Assembly: GCA_030248225.1 (NCBI GenBank)
Contig: JASANE010018658.1
Location: 1-64,000 of the forward strand
DNA length: 64,000 nt
Direction: 5' to 3'
From: Trileptium ribeirensis
Lineage: Eukaryota; Nematoda; Enoplea; Enoplida; Thoracostomopsidae
Below the pieces are notes generated by a model. The model made no database searches and had not been told where the DNA came from. It saw only the letters and a list, made by a program, of their open reading frames with translations. Positions 42,433 through 53,223 of this stretch are shown here, in pieces. The position numbers and the translations under genes were made by a program. Each line of letters opens with the position of its first letter. The stretch's first letter is position 1.

Positions 42433-43587
42433 TAGGGAATAATCGGAACCGAAATTTACCGGAACCCGAATCAGCAACCGGAACCGTCCATTTAATTCGT
42501 AACCGGAACCTGGTCTTCGAAATTTATATATAGTAAAACAGATGATGGAAGAAATGAAGGTATAGTGGATTTAAAATGCATTAAAAATAACTTTTACATT
42601 AAACTTAATGCATTGCGATGGTATTATTGCCTTTCTGAAACTTTAAAGAGACTGAGGAAGCTAATAATGTTTATTTATCGATCAAATATGTCGGTTTTTG
42701 ACATTCAGAGCAAAAAATGTCTTCCACTATACACCATTGCGTATATTGCGTCAAATCGAATGTGCTTACAAAGCTTGGAGCGTAGAATACACACTTTCGC
42801 TCTGTCTCTAGTCGCCTCCCTTTCTACACATACGTTTGTTGCATGTTCTTTTGTAGGAAACTTAAAATGATTGAAAAAATGAGAAAATAATAGACAGAAG
42901 GTAATTTTCTGATCAGTGGTCAGAGACATTGTTTAGGCTAGCGTTGGACAAACAGTGCCCATCAGTTAGATCATAATGATGATAACTTTCTAATCAGAAT
43001 GCTATAAATGAGACACACTATAATGCTGCTCGCACAGTTTCAATAAATACAGTTCATTGCGACGAAAGCAGTTTCTAGTTGCGTTGCAGATAACGTTAGT
43101 TTACTTCAATTTAAACTGATTTACCAAGTTTACAAGCGCACTGGCGGGTGCTTGACGCAATTTGTTAGCCAAGCATACCCTAAGTACGTACTTCTGCGTA
43201 AGCATACTCTGTTACCGAGTTTGACCGGTTTAATTCAAACGCATCCCACAGACTTCTGGATGTGTAAAATAGCTGCTACAAGCATCGGCCTGGCTTTGAT
43301 TTAACAAACTCCTGCAGGTTATTATGAAAAATTCCTGCTCAAATTATGTGCCCTACTTACGTTTCACACGGCGAATTGGTTAGCTAATCTTTTCTTTTGC
43401 TTGGTTGTATTGGAGCTTGATCATTGTATAATACATATTACATATGTTTGTATTACCGGATGAAGCAAAAACGTGGAAAATTTCAAACAAAATTTTTAAA
43501 CCGGAATTCCGGTTCCGGTATGGTATTTGCCCTTTGCCGGAGCCGCAACCGGAACACGATTTTCGCTGGAATTCCGGTTACTCGCTG
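42433..43587 (+). mobile_element. hAT-like non-autonomous element, copy C (1.15 kb, complete)
   Basis: Starts TAGGGAATAATCGGAACCG and ends GGAATTCCGGTTACTCGCTG; the reverse complement of the end (CAGCGAGTAACCGGAATTCC) matches the start, so there are ~16 bp imperfect terminal inverted repeats beginning with (C/T)AG-x-GA. The flanks GATAGATAT and GATAGGTAT give an 8 bp target duplication with one mismatch. Both features fit the hAT superfamily. CCGGAAC-type repeats crowd both ends. The interior has no transposase. It splits the RT of LINE copy 2 (LVDRY ... LADRYLRD). Confidence 0.75.
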
Positions 43588-45447
43588 ATAGGTATTTAAG
43601 AGATATTTGCCACAAACCACATGCCAATCAACATGCATACCAGAAGGGAAAAGACACTACTACAGCCCTTTATGTGTTAGTAAGCAGATTGGAGAATGCA
43701 CTACAGCAAGGGAAGCACACATTTGCTGTGTTTCTTGATATAGGAGGAGCCTTTGACAGCACAATGCGTGAAGCGTTTAAGCGATCCTTTGACAAGTTTA
43801 AACTTGACAAAACTATAAGCAGATGGCTGGTCAATTTAGTTGGTACAAGATGGGCTACCGCAAAACCAGGTAACTCATCAGTAAGGTTTAAGATTGAGAG
43901 GGGCAGTCCACAGGGAGGTGTATTATCACTCCTGCTGTGGACTTTAGTACTGGATGATTTATTAAGGAACATTAATAATACCTATGTCTATGCACAAGCA
44001 TACTCAGACGATGTTGTTATCATAACTAGCAGCAAAGATATGGAAGTTAACACTAGAAGAATGTAGAACAAACTGACTGTTCCTGAGAAATGGTGTACTG
44101 ACAGAGGATTAAAGCTAAACCCTCTAAAGAGCACAGTCTTAATCTTTTCAACAAAGAGGATAGTTATAAGAAATGTGAGTCTGAAATTGCACGGTGAGGA
44201 CTTACATGTATCTAGCACAGTGAATTATTTGGGAGTTATAATAGATCACAAACCGTTATGGAAAGACCACGTGGATTCAGTTGTGAGTAAGGGCATTAAA
44301 ACGCTTATGGCGTGTAGAAGGGATCGTGTGGAAAACATGGGGAGCCAATCTCAGGAATGAAATCGACACCAACACTGGCCATGGCAGTTCTGTTAAACAG
44401 TCTTCCCATTGATCTGTCAGTAGTCCAAGAGGGCATTCGAGAACTACACAGATTAAGATTGTGCTTCCAGAAATGTACAATGAGATGCCACGGAAATATT
44501 GGAATATATGATATAATACGAGAAATACTCAGTTTGAACTTCCCTTGCGATCAAATTTCATCGCAGGCTGCGGGAAGAATCAGCTGCCAAACTGTATTCC
44601 CCATTCATGAAGGATGGATGAGGGAAACAGAATGTATCAGGAAGAGTACGGATAACACCAGTCTATGTTATACGGATGGTTCACTTGTGAAGGTAAATGA
44701 TGTTAAATCTGCTGGAGCAGGCTTCCTGAAAGGAACGAAAAGCTGTAGCTATTCCTTGGGCCAATACTGCACTGTGTTTCAAGCAGAGATTTTTGCGATA
44801 AAGATGTGCGTAGATAATGTCGCGGATAAAAATGTTCGTCACATGAAAATTTGTATATTTACAGACAGCCGTGCTACTATTATGGCACTCGGCGCAGATC
44901 AAGCTAGGTCAAAGCTAGTTATGACATGTAAAGCAAGCTTGGAAAAATTGACCAGACAGAATGAAGTATTGTTAGTATGGGTGTACCTGGTCATAGTAAT
45001 ATTGAAGGTAATGAAAGGGCTGATGAGTTGGCACGAGCGGGCTCTTCTAAGCGCCCAATTGGGCCTGAACCTATTTTGCCAATCGCCAGGACAGAAGTGA
45101 CTACAATGATAAAGTAATGGCTACATAGGAAATTCATTACAAGATGGAGACAAGAGCTAGCGTGTAAGCAGACAAAGAGCATGATAAGTATTCCAGATCA
45201 TAAACGTGCTAGTTTTCTTATAAGTCTCTCGAAGGACAAACTACAGCAGTGTGTCCAAATAATTACTAGACACAGTTGGTTAAATTACCACCTACATAAG
45301 ATAAAAATAAAAGAAGAAAAGAAATGTGATTACTGTGATAATGATGAAACATCAGAACACTTTCTGTACAATTGTGAACGCTTTGCAGATAACAGGCGAA
45401 TAATACTAGGAGATAAAGCATTGAAGAAAGGCAGCTTGAGAGACTGA
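43588..45447 (+). pseudogene. LINE copy 2 RT, RNase H and zinc knuckle
   Basis: Reads NQHAYQKGKDTTTALYV, FLDIGGAFDSTMREAF, ERGSPQGGVLSLLLW and AYSDDVVIITSS (catalytic YSDD), then a TAG near 44066. The thumb continues with WCTDRGLKLNPLKS and YLGVIIDHKPLW. RNase H follows: LCYTDGSLV (Asp), FQAEIFAIKM (Glu), IFTDSRATIMAL (Asp) and, after a one-base shift near 44982, VPGHSNIEGNERADELARAG (last Asp). The C-terminus at 45181-45447 has a knuckle C-x2-C-x7-H-x4-C (CDYCDNDETSEHFLYNC). All RT and RNase H catalytic residues remain, but at least three stops or frameshifts kill the copy. Confidence 0.85.
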
Positions 45448-45663
45448 TATCAGGAAACTTTGTAAATTTGTCATAAGTACAGGGAGGCTAAGGCGCCCTA
45501 CATAGGAACGCATCACCCGTTGACCTCTCAGGTATCTCAGGCCAAGGTAATGGTTTCCTCTTTGATAATTATCACTGATATGAATGGGCTAATGCAATGG
45601 GCAAAGATTAATTTGCCTCCGCATGTTTTCTATGGCCCAATAACTCATTATCTATCTATCTTG
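45448..45663 (+). other. LINE copy 2 3' UTR and (ATCT)n tail
   Basis: Non-coding end matching the end of copy 1 and finishing in ATTATCTATCTATCTTG just before the right target duplication TAACC. A short tetranucleotide tail instead of poly(A) is common in this LINE group. Confidence 0.65.
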
Positions 45664-46231
45664 TAACCAGACAAACTGTGATACTGTTTCAATAAATATA
45701 GCTCATTGCCAAGAACGCTCTTTCTGGCTGAGTTGCAGATAACGCTACTTTACTTCAATCTAGACTGATTTACAAAGTTTACAAGCACACTGGCTGGTGC
45801 TTGATGCAATTTATGTTTGCCAAGCTTACAGCTAACTACTTCCACATAGCCCATATTCTGTTACCGAGTTGGACTTGTTTAATTCTAACACTTCCCGCAA
45901 GCTTATGAATGTGTAAAATAGCTGCTACACGCATTGACGTGGCTTTGTTTTGTTAAGAAACTCATGCAGGTTAAGATGAAAAATTGCAAAATTATGTGTC
46001 CTACTTATGTGTCACATGGTAAATTGCTGAACTAATCTTTTCTTTTGTTTGGTTGTATTGGAACTGATCATTGTGTATATATTACATATATGTTTGGACC
46101 ACAGATGAAGCAAAAATGTGGAAAATTTTAAACCGGAATTACGGTTCTGGTATGGTTTTTGCCTTTTTCGGGAACCGCAACTGGAATACGATTTTCGCCT
46201 TGACCGGAAACGGGATTTGCGTTGCTCCCTG
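45664..46231 (+). mobile_element. hAT-like non-autonomous element, copy B, right part
   Basis: Continues copy B from AGACAAACTGTGATACTG through AACCGGAATTACGGTTCTGG to the terminus GTTGCTCCCTG (46231). The right target duplication ATATATAT is at 46232-46239, identical to 33591-33598. Reading is homologous to copy C over its whole length. Confidence 0.75.
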
Positions 46232-46793
46232 ATATATATGAAACACAATATTCACTGTGGATAACACATACGCCGGTACTATACAGTTCCAAATATATAT
46301 CAGTATTCCTGTATTGCAAAAAAACTCAAATATCTTTTCCTGACGGAAAGCTTATAATTCTTGTTTTTATATAATTAAAGTATTTACATCTTCTCGGAAT
46401 ATGACAGATGATGCGGTGGCTTGCTACACTTCATGCCAGACTCACCTGATCCATTAATTGTTTAAAGATTCACGAAATGAATTTTTTGATTCAAAGGCAG
46501 AGGAGGGGCGTGAATATAGTTAAAGCCAGTTAAAGGTGTTACGTTGTGTGAAGAGCATTGCAGGAGAGAATTGAATTTGGCGTACTGCAACAGCATAGCG
46601 GCCCATTCTGGTTTTCTATGCTCGGTCTTATCGTATGTCTATCTATCTATCTGCATCAGTTGTAGCTTATGTGGAGCATGAGCACAACAAGCCATCATTT
46701 GTTGATGAGCATATATTTCATAATAGTCCAGTCTGCGGTACTCATGTATATATAAATTGTTGGTTAATATATAAGTTTATATATTTTGATCAG

Positions 46794-47010
46794 GTATATT
46801 ATTTCAATGCTTCTAAAGCGGTTGATGTCCTTCTTGAATCCAACTGGGCAACGGGGAAGAAGAAAACTGAAGTTCTGTTTAGCAGCCGGGAGAGTGTTGT
46901 TCAATATTTGCAGCGGTTGCTGGAAAAGCAACTGTTTTATCGTGCTCGTAAGCTAGTTCAGAAGCAGAAAGAAAAGCCATCAGCTTCTGATTCTGGCGAT
47001 AAAGATAAAG
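46794..47010 (+). CDS. SEC62: SEC62 coding exon 2
   Basis: Acceptor TTTTGATCAG ends at 46793; the exon opens GTA TAT TAT TTC and ends with one base of a codon before GTGACT at 47011 (phase 1), 217 nt. It encodes residues 49-120: VYYFNASKAVDVLLESNWA, then LFSSRESVVQYLQRLLEKQL, then FYRARKLVQKQKEK. This is the conserved cytosolic domain of Sec62 (a winged-helix-like region in structural studies of the family). Reading through the donor would continue briefly in frame, but the match to the family ends here. Confidence 0.9.
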
Positions 47011-49992
47011 GTGACTTATTTACAGAAATAATTTGTAGTAGGATATGCAAGTGCGCTGAGCTGGGCTCTTCATTCGCTGAAAATTTTGTTTGGGACATGA
47101 ACCGCCCCCCCCTGGATCGGAATAAGGGGGCATTTTATCAAGGCAAAAGAGTTAAAAACCATGTCCGAAACACCGCAAAATATTTCATTGAGGCAAAAAA
47201 GATTTAACAAAATTTTGGAATTTTTGTGCGAATTGTTATCAAAATTTGTCATTTGGTTAAGTTTACCGAGCAGAAACAAAAAAATTTGCCAAGAGGTGAT
47301 GAGCCGTTCTTGGGCTTCGCCCCCCGCCAATTTGGAAAGCCCAGCTGAGTAGGATAATTAATCGCTGAAATAAGATCAAATGTTAGACAGCAGCTGTCTG
47401 GCAGGATTTCTCTGTAAACAAGAATGATTTGCCCGTAACTTTAGTTGTATGGCTATCATGGGCCGAATATTTTAACAGCATATTGATATACTGTCCGTGG
47501 GTAGTACATTCCAGGAAAAATACATAATCGCAACATGATATTCAGTAAGTTTTATTAAAAAGTGTGCTTTTGTTATGTCGTCAACGAAGTTGTCAATATT
47601 TGTGCGTATATAATGTTTGAGTCCACTTTAGGTGCGTACACCAAGGTTGTTCTTTTGTCAAAATCACGAATTGGTTCGAGCAGAAATTAATGTTCACATT
47701 TTTGCTATTGGTATTCGAATTTTGTGAAAGCGAACAATAGTGCTCTTCGATGTACAAATAGAATTTACGCTCGTACACGTTCGTCCGCATTCATCAAATG
47801 GCATTCTGAATCAGACAGCAATGATCGCCGTCTATTTGTGTATTATGATGGCATATGATATTTTTGTTTTCACTTGTATGCGGGCAGCAATATGCGATGC
47901 TAAATCGCAAAATAGTGACGGCGAACAGCGCCTACGCGTTGATGCATCACAAATCGTTCACGCTTACATAAAGGAAAGTCGTGATTTGTTCTCGGTCATC
48001 GCTTTTACGAAAATGAATTGACTTGACAAAAGAACAATCGGGTGTACGCACATAAAGTTGACTCACGCTTAAATATTTACTGAATCGTGAGTTTTCGGCA
48101 AGAGTTTACAAACCTCAGATGTGGTTACGAAAATCAGATTATCAGAAAAATGTTTTGGTTAATTTTTGTTCTAGGTTTTATGGAAAAATATTCAACATTG
48201 TAGTCGCTAGCATCCTTTAAATTAGCCTATTGGTGAAACCCTTAGCAAATTCTATCTGACAATTTTAATCGCGCATCCAGTAGAAAAAGTCACCTTAAAC
48301 GAGTAGTTTAACCAGCTAACATTACTTTTTACATTTGTAGATTTTTCAAACGAGAAGTGAACATTTGAATAGCTCTATCAGTCATCCAAATTACCCGAGG
48401 CCAAATTATAAGAGAAAGCTGTAGCGGTGTCATTAATTAGATAACATGGGATGTAACTAAAAAGCCTCTGTTGCTACTACAGTTTTAATTTTCTTTTATA
48501 AAATCGCAAAAATCTTGGTGGCTAAGGGGAGACGTTGACGCTGCTTTTTCTATGGGAATTCAGTGCAGAAAAATCACAGGACTATCTCTTATAATCTAGT
48601 CCAGGATCATTTGGCGATTGAGTGTGTTACAAAAATCTTTATTACATATCTCGTTTGAAAAAGTGTAATAAAAAGGGGACAGAATGAGGGCTCCATTTAT
48701 ATCCCATTGCAGTTTTAGCTTAGCGACTATACTTGTTTGCCTGTTCCTTGTAGTCGCACCTGGAAACGAAATTTTAATCACAACTGGCGGGACCGAGATT
48801 GTGCTGTGGAACATTGGATTTTGACAAATAATGAGCTTGATGCGCAAAAAAAATCATTCAAGCGAGGCTATCTCGAACTGTCGTTGTTTAAATATTCAGT
48901 CTGTATAAATTGGAGTCATAAAAGGTAGTGAATTCTTAGTTTAGTGAGTGAAACGAGCGAAGCGAAAAATTCGTTATAGGCATATTGCTGAAATAGTGGC
49001 TTACGAGATTTCCTGAGAAGGCAGTATATAAAGTATTGTGGTTCTCAAGAAGGTTTAGAAATAGTTTTTTTGGACCTCCAGTAAGTAGGTTTACATGGAT
49101 TTAGATCAATCTACAGCTTTCATGGAAACGAGTCGAACGGTGTCTTTTCTCATCCGGTCACCGGTTCCTGAGATACCGTGAAACTAACGATTTCAGGTAT
49201 TAGTCATTAGATTTAGCTTTGTTATTGTCTGATTTTGTTATATTTATTACCAATCGACGTCTCGAAACAGTAATGGTATGGAAACTTGTCAGATCTACGA
49301 TGTCTTGCCTCTGTTTACAGTTATGGCCAAAAACCTGTCACATTTTGCCCATAGTCAGCAAAAATTATTTGAATTTTTTTGTTGTTTAAACGTATTTTTT
49401 GCTTGAATTAATTCCTTCCAATTAAACAAAGTAATTTTATTAGCTGCAGAGGTAAAATATATCAGATTACAAAAATTATTTTTATTCAAGCATTAAAAGT
49501 GGCGAACTTTTCTCGTGTTCAACATGACCTTATGCGTTTTTTGGCACTTCGTACCGATTTTAGTCATTTTTCACGATTGAGTGAATATATTTCGCGAAAA
49601 ATGAAAAATCCTATGCGAGACGTTTTTCGTATTTGTCCGAAGGGTACGTTGCTATACTAATAAAATTGGACCAAAAATTTTATTTTTGTATATTGGCTCA
49701 CCCAAAGTGCGATTAGGCCCGTTAAAAAGCAAACTTGAGCAAATTGGGCACTCTAGCAACTCTGTGGGCGCCATTTCCAGTATCCAGGCTCCTATACCCA
49801 TGAAATTGGGATTGTCGTGGTTCTGCGGTTACAAAAATTTGATTTTTCGTATCTAGATCGCCCAAAGTACGATTGATTTGTAATTTTGCGACTATTGATT
49901 TTGTGAAAATTTGTCTGTATTGAATTCTTTTAAAGTCTTCTCCTACTGTGTATTTCGCTCACGAAGAATGACAAAAACAAGTTTGAAAAATC

Positions 49993-51450
49993 TCTAAACG
50001 GCAATTGGAAAAAGGAATCCCTGGTTATTGCAACCTTGTTCAATTTTTATAACTTATTATAAACTGAAAAATGCTTTTTCATTCATAACAATGCCCTTCG
50101 TTATTTCACTCACTATAATGTCGGAAACAGGCAAAACACTGAGCTCCTTACGGTTTATTGCTCAAAGTGTTCGCTCAAGCCCTTATTTCAGTCACTATCA
50201 AAAACAAGCAGAACGTGGAACCTCGATGGAAAACTTTTAAAACATTTTCTCATGCTCATTGCTAGTTATTTCACTCACTAAAATATCGGAAACGGGCAAA
50301 ATTTTGAACCCTTCACAGCAAACCCGAATTGTCATTCACTCGTTAAAATACCAAAAACTAGTCTTTGTGGCACCCTTTATTAAGTAGTCGGTACATTGCC
50401 TAAGTACGGTTGCAAAATCAAGACTATCTACGAACTGTATACAAAGTCAAAGCTCCCTCTGTAACTCAGTAAGCAGAAAACTTGAAGTAAAACTTTTGGT
50501 TTACATGTAACATTTTGAGTAATTCTGTGTTTATCCTATGTATGGAAATTTAGTTATACATATTAACTGACAAAAATATTGAACCTTCACTTTGTCCCAG
50601 ACACCATTTCTAGCGCGTCTCCTCAACTTGTGAATTCTCTACTGAAATAGAAACCTAAAAATTGTTTTCTACCTCCTAAAGGTAAAACAATGTTATATAT
50701 ATACCTTTAAGACAAAATAATACAGGTTTGGGAAATTCACAACTACTACTTATTCTAGGAATTGAGGTTACCTTGAATAATTTTGTCTTACAGCATGTTG
50801 ATTTCATAATACCCTCTATTTCAGTTTCACACTCCAGAGCTTTGGTCTTACAGCATGTTGGTTTCATAATACTCTCTATTTCAGTTTCACACTCCAGAGC
50901 AAACAGTAAGTTGGTTACTTAGGTTAGGGATTGGCGAATCCCTTTTTAATTGTATTATCGGCATTATAAATAAAATTTCATTTATATACAGTTCGCAGAT
51001 ACACTTGATTTTGCAACCGTACTTAGCTTTGCAACCGTACTTAGCCAAAGTACCACTCACTTAAGAGGAGTAACAAACACTTGTTTTTGTTATTTTAGCG
51101 ACTGCATGAAAATTCAGGTTTGCTGTAAAGGGTTCGATATTTTGCTTGTTTTCGATACTTTAGTGACTGAAATAACTAGCAAACAGCAAGACACAGTGCT
51201 GTAAAAGCTTTCCGTTGGGGTTATATGTTCTGTTTGTTTTCGTTATTTTAGCGAGTGAAATAAGTCGGAGTTTGAGCGAACAACAAACCGTAACGGGGTC
51301 CAGTGTTTTGTTTGTTTTCGAAATTTTAGTGAGTGAAATAGCGAAGCGCATTGTTATGACGGAAAAAATATTTTTTTTCAATTTATAACGAACTTTAAAG
51401 CATTTGATTAATGTTGCAATCCATGGGGTCCTTTTCAAATCCCCGTTTAC
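49993..51450. repeat. Foldback-type inverted repeat with internal ~85 bp subrepeats
   Basis: Left arm 49993-50446 and right arm 50981-51450 are imperfect reverse complements: landmarks TAAACGG, TATTTCACTCACTAAAAT, TTACGGTTT, TTGCTAGTTATTTCA, CTAAGTACGGTTGCAAAATC and CGAACTGTATA appear in the left arm and inverted in the right. Within each arm TTTCACTCACTAAAATATCG-like units recur about every 80-90 bp, roughly four times. The loop (50447-50980) holds a 60 bp tandem duplication. It looks like a foldback element or a MITE with long inverted repeats; no target duplication was identified. Confidence 0.75.
50781..50900. repeat. 60 bp tandem duplication in the foldback loop
   Basis: Units 50781-50840 and 50841-50900 share GTCTTACAGCATGTTG, TTTCATAATAC and TCTATTTCAGTTTCACACTC with only about four differences. 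Nearby, GCAACCGTACTTAGC is repeated twice at 51016-51046. Confidence 0.85.
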
Positions 51451-53167
51451 AAAATTGAGTTTTGTAAAATGGTACGTATAACTGAATTTTGGCTTTGCGG
51501 ATTGGGTCGCCGTATAGCTCATTTTAAAGCCTGAATTCTCTATATGTGAATTTTAGTTAAGCACTCAGTCTGATTTTAACGTCTCCTTCCGAAAAGCGGT
51601 CCAAAGAGCTCAAGTTGGGTCGCCGGGAGGCTCGAAAAATTACAGTTATTTATTGTATCGTGTGACCGGTGTAGATATCAGAAGTAAATTGGTTTCATTT
51701 CATTAAAGCCCCTGTAAGCCAGTACATAATGCTTTGCCACGCTGCTGTTTTAGGACTTGGGTCAAACGGTTTTTAAATGAACGCGTGAAACATAAAATAT
51801 AGTAAAACGGCAGTGCCGTAACAAACTTGAGCTATGGCTCATTTTGTACAATAATACATTCTCTATATATCTGCACATGGTATGCTGCAGTTTTCATTAT
51901 TTCACAATGTTTTCGAATGGGCCTATGACAATGATTGAGAAACAAAATTTCCGTAGCCGTTCGAGTTGTATGGTGTTATTAGTCTCATTTTGTTGAGCAA
52001 TCTATCATCTGTGTAGATGCACTTTGTGAGTATCTAAACTCGCTGAAAGCGGGTATATATTCTCTATTATTTAGCAACTTTGCTCACATTCGGTTTATTT
52101 TATAACTTGATGCTCAGTAGCTGCATATACCACTCTAATTTACATGTTCAAACTCACAGTTCACCGCCTCGGTGATAAGACAAGTTACTGGTAATTATAA
52201 TCTCATTGTTACTCAAGTCCGTTGTTCGTAGACTACTAATAAATAGTATACGATAGTATGACATAAAGATTATGTGACCTTTCGTAAATTGTCTATTTTT
52301 CTCAACCATGATTTGGTGGTCTTTAACGTATAATGGATTGATAAAGACCTGTTCGAACAGTTACCTTGCTTATATGTATACATAAATTAGTGGTATAATC
52401 AGTAAAATACTTTTTCGGAAATATATGAAACTACATTTTCGGAAATAAGAAGGAACATTTATTCGTTCATAGTTCATAACTTATTTTTGTTTTCAACCCT
52501 TTAGCTGTTTGTGTTCTTGAAAATGACAATTACGATTGCTTAAAACCGCACGCGTAAGTCACCGCCCTGATGTGAATGAACTGTTAAAACTGGAAGGTGG
52601 TATAAGGTGGATGTAACGACTCTTTCGACAATAGATGCAAAGTCCGTGTTTTCTACATTGCACTTCTACCTTGAAATCATACAAATCACCTATGGCCGCG
52701 TGATATTGAGGGTTAATATTCAAAACCCAAAGAATTTTCACTTCATAAGTTACATTATGTATACGTAGCTCTCTAGAAAACCCAGAGCAGGGTACAAGTT
52801 GTACCACAGTGAGTATGGAGCATTTGTATATAAAGCAGCGTAGAATATCAACATCAGCAAAGCTGTTGTCAAAATTTCGGGCACGCACTGAGGTGCATAA
52901 CATAATCGTCGCGTTTAATCGCCAGCATATCCGTGAGAATTGATGTTAATTTATTTGTTAAAATGGTTTTGTGTATCACCTACTAAGTATATGAAGTGAA
53001 TATCTGTATGTAGATCCATGTTTTTCTGCATTCTGTTTTGTCGTTTTAAGCTAGGTTGTTTATCAAATACGGCATAACAACTATCTGTGGTGGTAACACA
53101 TAAGTAAAGTCCAGTCTACACACCTATAATTTACTTGTCGCTGGTAACTGGATTATAGTACTTTTAG

Positions 53168-53223
53168 GGCAAAAGAAGCCTAAAGAAGAATCTGAAGTCG
53201 GTACTAGCAAAGCTAAAGAAAAG
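53168..53223 (+). CDS. SEC62: SEC62 coding exon 3 (56 nt micro-exon)
   Basis: Acceptor GTACTTTTAG ends at 53167. The exon starts with two bases that complete the split codon from exon 2 and ends AAG before GTATGG at 53224 (phase 0). It encodes residues 121-139, GQKKPKEESEVGTSKAKEK, a charged linker. Family members have a Lys/Glu-rich linker of variable length at this place. Support comes from composition, both splice sites and exact phase fit; similarity alone could not prove so short an exon. Confidence 0.75.

Larger units (their letters stand above)
34185..45663 (+). mobile_element. LOA/jockey-like LINE block (two copies) inserted in hAT-like copy B
   Basis: The block is flanked by TAATC (34180-34184) and TAACC (45664-45668), an imperfect 5 bp target duplication, and removing it rejoins copy B apart from a 15 bp deletion between two AGA triplets on the right. 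It contains copy 1 (34185-36645 and 40559 to about 41974) and copy 2 (about 41975-42432 and 43588-45663) head to tail. The right end is a short (ATCT)n tail with no poly(A). The domain set (DUF4780-type ORF1, AP endonuclease, RT, RNase H, zinc knuckle) fits the jockey/LOA/I group with RNase H. Confidence 0.75.
32372..46793 (+). other. SEC62 intron 1 (14.4 kb), filled by nested transposons
   Basis: Donor GTAAAAG at 32372 and acceptor TTTTGATCAG ending at 46793. Between them lie a partial and two fuller hAT-like elements, two LOA/jockey-like LINE copies and a pogo-type transposon. Element-free sequence is about 32409-32901 and 46240-46793; both show nothing but AT-rich DNA and a short TCTA microsatellite near 46640. 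Confidence 0.85.
47011..53167 (+). other. SEC62 intron 2 (6.2 kb)
   Basis: Donor GTGACT, acceptor GTACTTTTAG. It contains a ~1.46 kb inverted repeat (49993-51450). Frames at 47740-48021 and elsewhere are short and without motif. 47353-49990 and 51451-53167 otherwise show nothing recognisable. Confidence 0.8.

Noticed and set aside
42565..42870. 101-codon ORF as a hAT transposase fragment
   Set aside because: It has no hAT or BED-finger motif and the corresponding frame is broken in copies A and B.
46635..47207. Single long ORF as a complete gene
   Set aside because: Only 46794-47010 matches Sec62; the upstream and downstream parts are intron sequence read through the splice sites.
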